64,000 nucleotides of DNA from the NCBI GenBank assembly GCA_019055375.1, contig JAHQIW010000094.1, positions 1-64,000 on the forward strand. Direction: 5' to 3'. Under the pieces are notes generated by a model. The model made no database searches and had not been told where the DNA came from. It worked only from the letters and a program-made list of their open reading frames with translations. Positions 46,421 to 57,800 of the stretch are shown one piece after another. The position numbers were made by a program, and so were the translations under genes. The stretch comes from Parelaphostrongylus tenuis (taxonomy: Eukaryota; Nematoda; Chromadorea; Rhabditida; Metastrongylidae). Position 1 is the stretch's first letter. The number at the start of each line of letters is the position of its first letter.

Positions 46421-48780
46421 TTCAGTAGTCATTTGTTAGCTTGAATCTCAGAAGTTTTGAAATTGTACTGATTTTTGGAACGGCTTTTCATTGTGCTGTC
46501 ATAGCAGAAATGAGTTGTGTTTCTCATTCGAACATTTTTTTAATTTCTTATTGTACAAAGCTTTCTCTTTAGACTTTTGGCTAAAACTCAATTGCTTTAA
46601 TTAATGCTTAGAACTGTTATTGAGCATCCATATAGTGTATTTCGCCATATTCCAATCTCAATTATCTTTTGTTTCTGATGTCAATAACAATTCACTTTCA
46701 TAAGTTGCCACAAATAAATAATGTTCGAATAATCTGGCAAATTATCCATTTAGAAATTGAACATTGAGGCATAAATCTTTCAGATTTGATATCGTCTTAC
46801 TCAGTAGATTAGCCAAAAGCTCTCACAGCGCTTTTGATTTAGGAAATAATGAATGGTAAAAGAAAATGGTGATGTTCACTGCACCTCTTTGATAACTTTC
46901 AACAACTTTTGAGTTACTGGTGTACTTTACGAGCTGTAATGTTTATAAAATCACAGAACTATCATTTTTCAAACTATGAATTGATTACTAATAATCTAGT
47001 GAAAAGCACTAGAGAAGCAAAGGATAGAGGAGTTTATTTCACACAATGTTTTTGCATTCCATACATCATAATGAGAAGTAGAAATTTATAGGGTACTTCA
47101 GCGTTCTTTTCACTGTAAGGCAGTATACAATGGATTATACATATATATGTTTATTTTGTGATAGGGACAACGTTCGCTTAGTACTAAAATTCCACTATAT
47201 AATATGCAAGAATCCGCTGTGAAGTTAAAACTAGGCAAAACGAATAAACGATGCAAAACGTTATCTATATTTCCATAAGTAAAACGTGATATGAAGTTCG
47301 CACAATAGATTAAGCTCATCGTCATAATTAGACTTTTTCAGTCTATCGAATGACTATAAAAACCTGAACTTGAGAAAAGAAACAGATGTCAAATAACGGT
47401 TGGAAATATGTTCGTTTTCAAAGGATGATGTTTTCGACATATGGCATTAATTTTACTAAAAACATTCTTATAGAAGCCATTTCAATGATGTTCCACCATT
47501 TCATGGTGATAATGTCTTTCAGAACACCAATTTGTTAAGGAAATTGTCACAATTCCATTGCAACCTTCCCCAATACAAATCCGCGACGTCGCAATTACAG
47601 TACCTGAGTGTGATTTTACGTCGTGCAAGAGTGCTACGAAGCGTAGCACGTCGGCGTGAAAGAGTTATGAGATTGTGAATGGCCTTTTGAGAGTTTTTTA
47701 CTAGTTGTTCAGTATCGTAAAATGAGATAGATTTTTACGGTATGGGTGCAGAAACTTTGTTCTATCATTTTGTGTGCTTAGACCCTTCATTTTCATTTTA
47801 TGTTGACAAATAAACCCGCTGCTAAGTCTATGCCAAATCCCAAGCGCTATGCACGTCCAGTGCGAAACGCAATCTTTTTTTTTGTGTATTACAGCCCAGT
47901 TAATAGCTTTTTTTTCCTGAAAGCGAACATATCATTGGAATTCATAAGATTTAAGCTATCGAATGGCTACGAAAAGTTTGGAGAAAGTGCTTTTTACAGC
48001 AAGAAATTTTTGAACACAAACTTATTTTTGCCGTTACAGCACAAAGGAAACGCCGTTTAGAAAGTAAAACATTTTCTAAAGTTCTCTTGAGATTTGAGCT
48101 ATCGAACGACCACTCAAACTTCAAAATGCAGAACTTCAAAATTCATCAGAAAATAAGTTTTTACCGAGCCTTGGGTATAGTAACGGCCTGTGTGTCGTCA
48201 CCTTTAATTTGCTCAATCAACGAGTTGGGCTTATACTAGTGATTTATTGGAGACTGTTGCAGCTGACGGCTAGTGACGATGAAGTCTCGAGTTAAGATTA
48301 GTGTTATCATAGTGTATGAAAGACAAAAAAAAAGTGCCCTTTTCCGTTAGCAGTTTCATATCATGGTGGGATGTAATAATGATTCCATTTTCATTCATCA
48401 ATGCGGATAGTCAAACAAAAGAGTTGCAGAGATCCGACGATATTTTTTCACTCTGGATAGTTTTTGTGCTGCTTCTAATAACTTTCTTTGCCTATACCGA
48501 TGTATATCCTCTTGCAAAGATTTTCTACAGCTGAAATTTATTATATTAGCCTAGTTAGATGTTTTGCAAAAAAGATCAAGTGTCCATTCCCTTTACTTTT
48601 CGAGCAACTCCGTGATGATAGTGGAGATGCCATCCAAATTTTCTGCTTGAGGAACTGATGCAAGTTCAGTGCAAGTTTCAAGTCTATCCACGAGCAGCTC
48701 GCAGCCTTCGATCGGATCTTCCTTTACTTGCCAATTGTGTGAGAAGAGTATTTTGTTGGAAACCTAAGCGAACTGAGCGA
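46421..48780. other. No gene seen
   Basis: Short ORFs only. 47,940-48,010 and 48,030-48,110 form a weak inverted pair of a dispersed repeat ('gatttaagctatcgaatgg' against 'gatttgagctatcgaacg'). Confidence 0.35.
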
Positions 48781-48789
48781 TGCGCAAAA

Positions 48790-48880
48790 ACACAGCCTCA
48801 GGCGAGAATCGAGCTCACGTTTCATCCGTATCGGGGACGCGAGCTACTACCTACGCCACCAAGGCACATTTGCACCGTCA
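48790..48880 (-). repeat. tRNA-like SINE copy
   Basis: Minus strand 'ggtggcgtaggtagtagctcgcg' and 'acgtgagctcgattctcgcc': the A and B boxes of the family at 49,093, diverged. Confidence 0.4.
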
Positions 48881-49092
48881 CTCATTCTTCAGCATGTTTA
48901 TGTTAGCTATGAGCCACCAACCTTTGACAGGTTTGGTCGGGTATGCGATTTCGCTTTATAAACCCAGTTGAGCTGACAAACATTGTTATAACTAATACTC
49001 GAAATTTTCTAGTATTTTTACTAACCAAATCTGTCAAAGGTTAGCGGCTGATAGTTAACATAGACTGTTGAAGAATGAGTGGTGGTGCAAAT

Positions 49093-49195
49093 GTGGCTCG
49101 GTGGTGTAATGGCAGTAGCACGCGTCCGCGGTATGGATGAAACGCGGGTTTGATTCCCGCCCGAGGCCATGTTTTGCTCACCACTCAATTCTCTT
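49093..49195 (+). repeat. tRNA-like SINE copy, best preserved
   Basis: 'ggctcggtggtgtaatggc' at the 5' end, a perfect T arm GCGGG-TTTGATT-CCCGC and 'ccgaggcca' at the 3' end. The acceptor stem has one mismatch (position 2:71) and the anticodon arm folds poorly. The tail 'ttttgctcaccactcaattct' is shared with 35,541. Read as a tRNA-derived SINE. Confidence 0.6.
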
Positions 49196-49259
49196 AGGTA
49201 TGAACGAAACATCATAACACTGCGAAAAATGCAGCAAAAACACTAGAAATTTCGAGTAT

Positions 49260-50330
49260 CATTTATTGGAAACATCTCGCCGCCCAGAACTTGTTTTTGC
49301 GCTTTTTTGAGCGAAACAGCACATCTTTCTCAACTTGAGGTTGCATTAACGCACGTAAGAGGCGGCGACTAGATCCCTTACAGAATCTTGGTACCACTGA
49401 AGTATCAAAGAGGTACCATTTTCTGTTAGTAAGTATACGATTAATTTCCGCAAATTGCGCCATTAGGAAACTACTATGTTGATCGATCGACGGTTTCTCT
49501 CTTCTCAATAGATGAGTTTTCATGAAAGAGACGTGCCGCAGGAAGGAGCCCCACAAGACAGTCGCCGTTCTCGTTCCGCTCTTTCATCCCGAATTTTCTT
49601 ATCCTGTATTCGTTGTGGCCGCTCTTGGTCTGGTATCAAAGTGCTCAACTACGAAGTTGTATGAGGACTTTTCGCTGTGACTTCCTTCGATTTGTTGAAG
49701 AACGTGTTTACTTCGCTCTCATCAGCTGTACAAATTGGTAAAAAGCAGCTGGTGATAATGACTTTCTTTTGAATCAAAAGTTGGAGGCGAATAATAGCCT
49801 GGCGCGGTGATAGAATTTCGCACGGAATGACTAGATAGGAGATTTATGGGTGAACGACAAAACCGACGCTTTCGACATCGTGATGAAAACTTTGCTCTAC
49901 GAAGAACGAGAGTTCTTTACCTAACTGCCTTATGTCGGTTTTCTTGTTTTTGGCTTTTTGTAAAGCGATCAAATGATATTTAGTATAACCAACAGCCTCA
50001 AGAAATGATTAAAAATCAGTGTATGAAAAGATTGTTCTCTTCTTACAGGAGCAAAGCAAGAAGCAGTCTTCATTGCGTGTAGTGGCGTGTTATTTGTCCT
50101 TCACTGATGACGTGTCCCTGAGTCCACGATTTGATCGTCTCTCACAGGTCGTCTCATTGGACGATGTCGGTAAGGGAGCACCCTTTGTGCGTGGTATTAA
50201 GGCTGGATCATTCTTGCTGGCTTAGCTGTTTTGTTTCCTGAATTCCTAAGGTAAGCTTAGCCGGAGCTTCCTCAAATTATCATCACATCAGCGCACTCGC
50301 CACCCGGTGGATCAGAGAGAGATTATCACA
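49260..50330 (-). mobile_element. RTE LINE endonuclease-region fragment
   Basis: Minus strand 49,556-49,263 encodes INRILTNRKWYLFDTSVVP and GSSRRLLRA, the RTE endonuclease C-terminus (normally G-S-D-H-R-L). Upstream, HHDVESVGFVVHP and ADESEVNTFFN show the earlier endonuclease region across stops. The 5' limit near 50,330 is a guess. Confidence 0.6.
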
Positions 50331-51640
50331 TACGACTAGTAGTTACCAAGGTGGTAATTCTGGTACGAATTTCTTCTAGTTGGGTTTTCGGATGGAAGAG
50401 TCGGACTTCTTCTCAGCTTGTGTGGCTTTGCTGGGGATGAATGCCCCGCTGTACTTTGCGATCCGACATCCAGGAACAACTCCCAGCCACAATAAGGAGG
50501 CAAATCATTTCGGGCCACACATAAACAACACCGACGAGAAATTGACTATTGGAAGTCTTCATAAAGCCTAAGTATAACTTTGCTACTTAGAAGTGAAAAT
50601 GGCAGAATGGTTGATTGGATGGAGTGAACAGGCACCTCAATACACCAGTTGAGGAATTAGAAAGCAGTGACCAAAAATTCACGAGTGTTCCATGTACTTC
50701 CTCCATACCGCATTTACGCTGGCATATTCTGGACCTTTTCACTTTGAAATAAATACTTTCACTTGTATTTTACATAAAAGCACTGAACATAACGATACTA
50801 TTATGCTTACCCATTCAGCGCATGAAACAGCTCCCATAGAAAAGTACTACAGATGAATACAGCCCAACGACTTTTAAGAAGTGGAAGAATGCAGTGAAAG
50901 CTAATGTGTTGGAAAATAAATATTGCGTTTTCACATAGTGCCTGTAACAGTTATGATTTCATCCGTTCAAGAATTTTTGCTTTACATTTCTTTTGGCTAT
51001 CTGGATACTTATTTTGTTGCTCAAGAATTATACCTGCTTGAAGAAGCGAACTTCCATTTGCACTCTTTTCCGTTGAGCGATATGTGAGTGGATACCATTT
51101 TGATTTTGAGACCGCGTTCCCTGAAAAAGAAAAGCAGTAATCCTTTGGTTGTGAAATCTTACGACAGTATCATTGATCTCTCAAAGTGAATTTCTAATCT
51201 CCCCCGGTACAATTTAGATTGCTATAGAAATCCTCATTAATCCACTGTTTCATTCATAAATACGTCGGTTCACAACTGCATCGATTTAGATATACCAATG
51301 TTTCAGCATTTTGCATACTGCCTAATGTTAATTGTGGCAGGGCCCACAAGGGATCCCAATTTCAAGGATTCATTATGTTGATGGATAGCCAAGTCCCGAA
51401 AAATGTAACCGCAAATTCGAGGCTCAATTCGGACCTCTAACTCTGATCATAGCTTGGCATCTTTATGGCACGAGAATTTGAGAGTCACGCAAGCAGCGCG
51501 ACGAGCTGTAGAAAAGGTCTCTCAATCAGTAATTACTATGTTCTGAAAAGTCAATAAATTCGTCGATGCTGTATGAACATTCTTGGGAGTTTCTTAAGCG
51601 GTTGCTAATTGATATTCAAGTTCAATAATCCTGTGTGACA
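50331..51640. other. No recognised gene
   Basis: Short ORFs at 50,380-50,571 (+) and 50,518-50,336 (-) have no recognisable motif. Confidence 0.3.
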
Positions 51641-51654
51641 TGCAAAACTTCGGA

Positions 51655-51725
51655 TCTCGGTTGGACGTTGAACCTGCGCCTCGTCCTGTCCTGGGCGGGT
51701 GCTAACGACTGCACCACCGGGCTGG
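51655..51725 (-). repeat. tRNA-like SINE copy
   Basis: Minus strand 'gcccggtggtgcagtcgttagcacccgc' and 'gcgcaggttcaacgtcc', the A-box and B-box regions of the dispersed family. Confidence 0.45.
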
Positions 51726-51879
51726 CTCTTGTTCCTGTCATTCTTTCTGCTATGAAAGGTTTCGATTCTATGAGTAACCGATTGTCAACATTTGGTTCTG
51801 TTTATCGAAGTTAGAATCTTTGTATATCACTCACCATTATGGATATGTAGCAGTGCTAGGGTCAAGTATAAAGTTTTCG

Positions 51880-52150
51880 GAAATTTTCAAAAGTTTCGTT
51901 CATATGCGCTATTTAACAACGACAACAACAATCATATTCTTCGAATTATAGACCATCATTGTCCATGACTTTCTGCCATCGTTCTGCAAAGCTCCGGATC
52001 TGCTCAAAGTACCATTTCGACTACTCTGAGTCGAAGAACCCTTGACATGCCCCTTCAACTTCATTGAATGATTCAAATCGATGGCCATTCAAGAAGTAGT
52101 ATATTGATCGAACCGATGTCACAATTTCTCGTCAGAATTGGTCATTCAAT
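51880..52150 (-). pseudogene. Mariner transposase C-terminal remnant
   Basis: One minus-strand frame reads YYFLNGHRFESFNEVEGACQ, then GFFDSE, a stop, KWYFEQIRSFAERWQKVMDN and a second stop. This matches the end of mariner transposases (F-N-G-x-x-F-x-S...EEV and the final RWQKC-type helix). Two in-frame stops; the catalytic core is missing. Confidence 0.65.
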
Positions 52151-52229
52151 GGGTTGCTGAGCGATTGGCTACAATCCTCACTCTCATTAATCTCATAAAT
52201 TATCAGTATGCCTGATAATCATTTTTTGA

Positions 52230-52520
52230 GCCATTCATGTTATGAACCATGTGGTCTGTTATAGGGCAACATATAGAGCCCAATACACATGTTTCGGCCT
52301 TGACAGCCTCGTCAGTTGGGAAGTGCCCTTCTGCTATAGCTAGTCTCCTCGGAGGAACCCAACCCTTAAATAGAGAATGCGTGGACGTACGATTTACACG
52401 TTCCATTAAGTGAAAATATCACTGAGTGACCAGTGTTTTACACTCGATTGCTCTTGGCTGATATCGTTTAAATTTATCATACCTTTCGTTCTCATAAATC
52501 TCATAAGTGGCTTTATTAAT
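52230..52520 (-). repeat. Partial hammerhead foldback (family F2), one arm plus centre
   Basis: One full arm (52,245-52,340) and the central part ('acactcgattgctcttggctg', also found near 14,765 and 63,530). The opposite arm is missing. Confidence 0.6.
52268..52330 (-). ncRNA. Hammerhead ribozyme motif, complete core
   Basis: Stem I CCCAA (52,320-52,316) with TTGGG (52,283-52,279). CTGACGA at 52,315-52,309. Stem II GGC..GCC at 52,308-52,296. GAAA at 52,295-52,292. Stem III ACATGTGT at 52,292-52,285. GTA triplet with predicted cleavage after 52,284. All invariant residues are present. Confidence 0.78.
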
Positions 52521-52879
52521 CGTTAAACCTTTTGTCCAATTTCGAAAATCAACACACGTGAATTATACTATTCAATAGGCATTTGGAGCTGAATTAATGA
52601 ATTAGATTATATACAAAGCCCTCAAAAAAACGACACAAAGATGACAGAAAATAAAGCTTTTGAAATTTCACAGAATTTTTTGATCAACCTCATAGTTTCT
52701 AATCACTACTAAAAAAAACGAGTAAAAAAGAAATCCATGTCAGTTGCACATATACAATAACATCTTGATTGGATGTCGATATGTGCTTATCACATCAAAC
52801 AGTTGACGGCTGGTTGCTGATAGCATCCAAGCCTTGCTCCCGGCAAATAAAGTGATAGCGAATGTAACGTTCCCCCCTC

Positions 52880-52935
52880 CACCCCTTCTCCAAACGGCGA
52901 GGCACGGGTTGAACTCTCGCCCGAGGTCTGAAGAC
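52880..52935 (+). repeat. tRNA-like fragment (B box)
   Basis: 'gcacgggttgaactctcgcccg' is a T-arm/B-box-like segment; the 5' half is absent. Confidence 0.3.
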
Positions 52936-53159
52936 TTGCATATGGTTTTGCAATATTTAATACATAGTTATAAAATCTTACCACAGCTAAAAAAGCGGTG
53001 GACTACTGAATGTACGAACTCAACGACTAGGTTTGGAAATGATCTCTGGCGATTGCTATGCTCCTGCAGAAAAATTTTATGCCAGGAGTTTTGAGATACC
53101 AAGTTTGTGGAAAGCAACAATAATACTGAAGTACATAGTGTTGTAGGATGATGCGCTGC

Positions 53160-53235
53160 AAAACTTTTGCGTCATGCAGGACTGAAACCCGCATCTCACT
53201 CTATCCGGCTATATTGTAAACGGGTATAACATCAT
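53160..53235 (-). repeat. tRNA-like SINE fragment
   Basis: Minus strand 'gagatgcgggtttcagtcctgc' followed by 'gcaaaagttttgc', like the copy at 26,701. Confidence 0.4.
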
Positions 53236-53605
53236 ACCACTGCTGAGAGCGGTCAAATAAAAAGATTTCGATTTTATCATCCAATACTGAAGTACCTTTC
53301 AGGTTATGTGACTTCGTTATAATATGAAACACATATACGATCACTCAGTGTACACAGAGAACGACTTTTCGATAGATTGAAAGAGAGAAGAACTAATTCG
53401 AAGAATAGGTATCTTTTTATACTCATGTTCAAGCATATGATAATTTTTAGTCAAATTATGCACTTCTGTAATATGCTAGTACTCTACCCTGGATATCACA
53501 AAGTTAAACACAATGAATGTCTGGTATCTTATCATCCGACACAGCTGCTGTGTTTGTATATTATATTGAACGATAGTAGACATAACTAACTAAATTATTG
53601 CTAGC

Positions 53606-55709
53606 CCTGCGTCTCGATCTCAGGCAGATTAATGTGGTGCCATCGAGCAGAATGATCGCGATGAAAACGGCCAGAAAGATATAGAAATCCGTGTAGACAG
53701 AAATGATATAACCACACGAGTTGACGGAGAACGTCGACGCCCATTTCACTGTATTGAAGAATACGAAGCAATTCTCTGCTAAAAAAAGAAATCAAGAGCA
53801 TGATCTGCTTCAATATCAAGGGTTTTGTATTAGAGTGGCTCTTGATCTGCTAAGAATAATTATAGCAGTCAAATGACTTACTACGAAACTAGTTGCGAAT
53901 CATTAGAGATTTTTTACGTAACTTAATGCAATGTAAGTAGTTTGATTTCATCCTGATTTTCGCATAATCTTAAGAAATGAGAGGAATTTCACAATTTAAA
54001 TTATTCGGTGATCAATACACAATTCCTAAGTTATTATCACTGTCAACTGTGTGCTCTGATATGCTACGAATCCTAACCAAAAAAATTGCGAAACTCACTC
54101 CAAAAGTAAGGTATGATGTGGAAGAAACCGAGAATCCAGCAGAATAGAACGGCTAAAGAGCTGTTCTTTACAGTAAGTACAAACGACGCTCGTAGAGGTA
54201 GAGCGATGGCAACGAGTCTGTTCAAGGCGATGGCGAGGTGAGAATAGACGCACACATCCAAGAAAATGGATGTAAGTAAACCAAATACTTTTCCTGTTAG
54301 CAAGCCGGCTGTTTCCTTTTCACTAAAATTCATTGCAGTTCATACATGCTACAGTACTCAAAGTATTTGCCTTTTTTATTGATATTTGGTGCATATATTC
54401 TATGTCTTTCTAACCCAGGGTGCATATCCCAGAAATGAATACCTCGATTTAGAGAAAAATAAAGATTTCAAGATGTTATCGCAGTCGTTTAATAGACTAC
54501 ACCACAGCTGTGCAAGAAGTTTTGAGACCTATCTTCAAGCGATTCTTAAGTCTACTTCTATCTAATCTACCTAGATCTAAGGTCTAATTTAATTTCAGTT
54601 TTCTAGATTCAAGTTGTGGGAAACGCTGATTTGTGAATCTATTTTGGAATTGTGATTTCCCAAATATTGACGCACAGATCACGAGAAAGCTAAAATTCAT
54701 ACTCAAAGTCATGAAAATTTTAGTTATGAGGAGCTCTATTCAAAGGAAGATTTTGGTGATTTTTTTCAAAGTTTACAGGAAATCTAATGGTAGTTTTCGA
54801 TAATGAAGAGCAATATTTGCTTGGAAGAAATGAGAGTGTTACACAGTTGATGAAAACGTCAAGAAAAGTGTTTTCTTACTCTCCAAATGTCACGCATGTT
54901 TATGTCCACCTCCAAGAGCTGCTCATCTTCACGCCTTCATTTGCCAACTATTTACCTGCTCCTTACATGCGACTGTTTTGAAACCTCGCTATTAACATAC
55001 AATGAGTCTTGAAAGGATGTTTTTAGCCTTTTGAAATAGCTAGGTCAGTGACTTACGTTTCGACGGTCTTCCCGCCTCATCAGAGCTATACGCCCACTAG
55101 CACCGCTTCTCTCAAGGCTTAAATGTTAATAGCGAGACTTTAGAACAGTCGAATGTAAGGTGCACTGATTGGAGAAAAGTCGTGTACCATCGATTAAACA
55201 AATGATGAAAGGGTGAAAACCAACTTTTTACATGGTTTTACCATAATATTTCGTCTTTTCATCATTACCATCATGGAGGCGCTTGAAGGAGTGTGGCCCT
55301 GATGACACGGGCGAGGTCGCCAAAACGTACGTAAGCCACTAACTTAACAGTCTCGGTAAAGACAACATGTTCTAAGGTCTTATTCTTACCTGTGTAAACA
55401 TTCGGTGCTTGTATTCGAAATCTTAGACAAGGAGAAAATTGTAGAACTAACATCACTCTGGCCGGAACCTGGTTACAACGAGTCTCAATTTACGCTTAGT
55501 GCAACTACTTATGTGAAATATTTCATATTGGAAACTCCGAGTATTCACAGGAATGTGCTTGGTGTATTCCATAAGAGGAAGATGGAGAGAATTCCAGTGT
55601 TGGCAATGCTGTGCGATAAACACAACAGACCAAACGAGTTATGCAGTGTCGGTTTGTATCGCACAGCTATTATAGCGGCGCCGTTCGAGATCAACCCAAA
55701 CACTGATAC
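53606..55709 (-). CDS. Srx-class chemoreceptor (7TM GPCR), partial
   Basis: Three phase-matched exons: 55,709-55,549 (161 nt; FGLISNGAAIIAVRYK, LHNSFGLLCLSHSIAN: TM1-2), 54,322-54,099 (224 nt; VYSHLAIALNRLVAIALPLR: TM3-4, ending YFWS) and 53,778-53,606 (ENCFVFFNTVKWASTFSVNS, then TM5 and LDGTTLICL). Srx receptors are nematode-specific chemosensory GPCRs. Lengths and phases of the first two exons equal those at 6,785-8,381, so the loci are paralogues. The frame is uninterrupted in all three exons. The last exon ends at AGG followed by GC, where the paralogue has GT, so it is either a GC-AG intron or a damaged donor. No TM6-7 exon or certain start codon was found; the frame upstream of 55,709 stays open to about 55,775, which could be the N-terminus. 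Confidence 0.75.
54950..55375. repeat. Foldback element with hammerhead-like arms (family F3)
   Basis: Inverted pairs: 'gcgactg..cgctattaacat' (54,968-55,000) with its complement (55,119-55,160), and 55,036-55,091 with 55,290-55,350. It sits in the Srx intron. Confidence 0.5.
55050..55095 (-). ncRNA. Hammerhead-like motif, weak stem I
   Basis: CTGATGA (55,083-55,077), stem II GGCGG/CCGTC (55,076-55,062), GAAA (55,061-55,058), stem III AC-GTAA-GT (55,058-55,051) and C at 55,050 as the cleavage nucleotide (GTC). The sequences directly flanking the core do not pair well as stem I; an AGCT helix exists only after a bulge. The opposite arm (55,298-55,340, +) is more degraded. Confidence 0.42.
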
Positions 55710-55850
55710 CTGAAACACATTATTTTCTTTGCTTTTATTATTTTTCACTGTCATTTTTCTTTGTAAAAGAGGCAAAACGGAGAGTGGAATAGCGGAATGG
55801 TTGATAATGCACTTCGTTAGGAAGCAAGGCTCGCTTTGGCCTCTTTCTCC

Positions 55851-57015
55851 AAAAATTCTCCTGCAATTTTCGTGGAAGCAATTCAGCCGAGTTTTCTCTA
55901 AAATACAAAAATAATTGGCTAGAACATCATTTTACGACGTCCATATGAATAATGAACTTGCAAAGTGGCTGCTAAAATATACCCTGTTGAAGACGAAGGC
56001 TGGAATGCGTATCAAATACACGAAATGTTGAGATCCGCTCAGTAGATGAAACGACGGGTAATATAAGTGAGAAAATAAAACATTTATGGAACTTAAATCA
56101 TGATTCAAGGAATAAGTAAGCAATGCGGTCTCGTATTCTATCGAGAGCAAGCTCCTTCATACATTGGTGGGTGACATTCAAAAGATATAAAATTTTGTAA
56201 GCAAGATATCCAATCCTGTGATTCCATTTAAAGCTTTAGAACAGGCCTATATATAAATTTAACACCTTATCAGAAATTCCAATACGACGCTTGCTTCATA
56301 AGTTACACAAGAAACAGCACAAAAACTCACTACAGCCATGATCCCCTACACGGCAGTGTTCTCCATGTGAATATACAATGTTGTATTCGACACAGTTGAA
56401 ACCTGAAAAGTGTGTGAGCTTTCATTGATGAGGTCACAAGAACGATTCACTTTTGGTAGGAAACAGGAAACTTAAATGATTATTGGTCAACCTTACTGCT
56501 TAAGTTAGTGATAACTGTATCACGAAGCAAGACGCTAACCATTAGGCTGGTTTAACATCCTCTCCAACACCCTTTTTTAATCACTAGACGGACTCCAGGC
56601 TACAAGTAGTTAGACTGCAAAGTGAGTCATCTCGACAAGCATTCTATGACATTCATTAATAAGACGCACTCAATCACTCGCCAAGAACAATACTCGGAAT
56701 TCGAAGGATTTTGGGACGATGATTGCGGGGAAACAAATTGAATGCAAGAAGGGCAAGTAGCGGCACAATAAATGTGGTAACGAGTCATCTAAATCTGATT
56801 AAGAAAACAAAAATGTTTACGCATTTATCAGCGGAAAAATGCTAGATAGTTTTCAACGGTCTGAGAAGTGACTAGGAACAAAACGACCTGTTTGAATGAG
56901 TAAGACAGTGACAGAAACGCCGTTCGACACAAGCGAGGTAATGGTTCGATTATTCGCCATTCTGACCTACTCTCAGTAAACTCTCAGTAAAAGGAGAAAA
57001 TTGCTACCATACTGT
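55851..57015. other. No supported gene
   Basis: A minus-strand ATG at 56,337 starts a short hydrophobic ORF (MAVVSFCAVSCV..) that could be a signal peptide, but it has no partner exon. Confidence 0.3.
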
Positions 57016-57020
57016 CTGGA

Positions 57021-57055
57021 AATGTGTGTGTGTGTGTGTGTGTGCTGTGTATGCG

Positions 57056-57101
<46 letters not shown>

Positions 57102-57135
57102 TGTGTGCGTGTGTGTGTGTATGTGTGTATGCGTA
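57021..57135. repeat. (GT)n microsatellite
   Basis: About 110 bp of near-pure GT with a few interruptions (ctgt, atgcgca). Confidence 0.97.
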
Positions 57136-57469
57136 GGTTGTTTATTTTCGCTGCTTTCGATGTCATCCAATTCAATTTTGCCTATAAAAGAACAAGTATA
57201 GGTTTATCTCAACAGTTATTAGAGAGAAAAATTGGAAGGAAATACGATGACTGGCAAAAGCCATTAAATAATGGTTTTTCAGAGTGTTCGCTACCTAATA
57301 AGTGAGAAGCGTGGATAACTACCATAAACAAACACCCGGGAGGTCATATAATTCGCTCTGAAGTAGAACAGAAGCATAACAATTTGAAGTAAGCAATTGT
57401 TCACAGTGAGTAATAAGGCTGGCTATAACACTGAAACATCATCTACATTATCGGGAACTCTGTTAATCA

Positions 57470-57800
57470 TCATGTAATTTTGTTGGAACCAATAGATTTC
57501 TCGGAACATTGGCTCCGCTATTGCTCCAAAGAACTCAGTTGATTCAACGGAAACGAGCATCCTTCTTAACTGACGCAGCTCACACTGTTGCTTCTGTTAG
57601 AATGCACAGCCATCTTTTTCGGAAACTAGACGTAAGGCACACATTTTCACAACGCAACTCATTATAATCTGAATTTTCAAAAATCTTTAAAGTTAACAAA
57701 TATGATAATTTGTGAAGGAAACATCCGTATGAAAACGAATAAAAGCCAATTAACCAGCATAACCGTTGAGAATCACCTGCAAAACTGAGCCTGTCAACAA
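57470..57800. repeat. Tandem-type duplication copy 1 with decayed signal-peptide exon
   Basis: Aligns with 59,340-59,700, same orientation, about 1.88 kb away. The minus-strand ATG at 57,662 is kept (MSCVVKMCALRLVSE) but the frame stops after about 21 codons and the hydrophobic character is lost. Confidence 0.5.

Larger units (their letters stand above)
54470..55850. repeat. Segmental duplication, copy 1
   Basis: Matches 60,430-61,330 in the same orientation in several stretches: around 54,500/60,460, 54,740/60,680, 54,930/60,850, 55,551/61,041 and 55,780/61,225. It includes the Srx TM1-2 exon. A foldback insertion is present only in this copy. Confidence 0.55.

Noticed and set aside
49093..49170. 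Functional tRNA gene
   Set aside because: The T arm is perfect, but the acceptor stem has a mismatch, the anticodon arm folds poorly, and the sequence plus its tail is repeated in the window as a SINE-like family.
56973..57305. ORFs rich in Cys/Val or His/Thr on both strands
   Set aside because: Pure translation of the GT/CA microsatellite.
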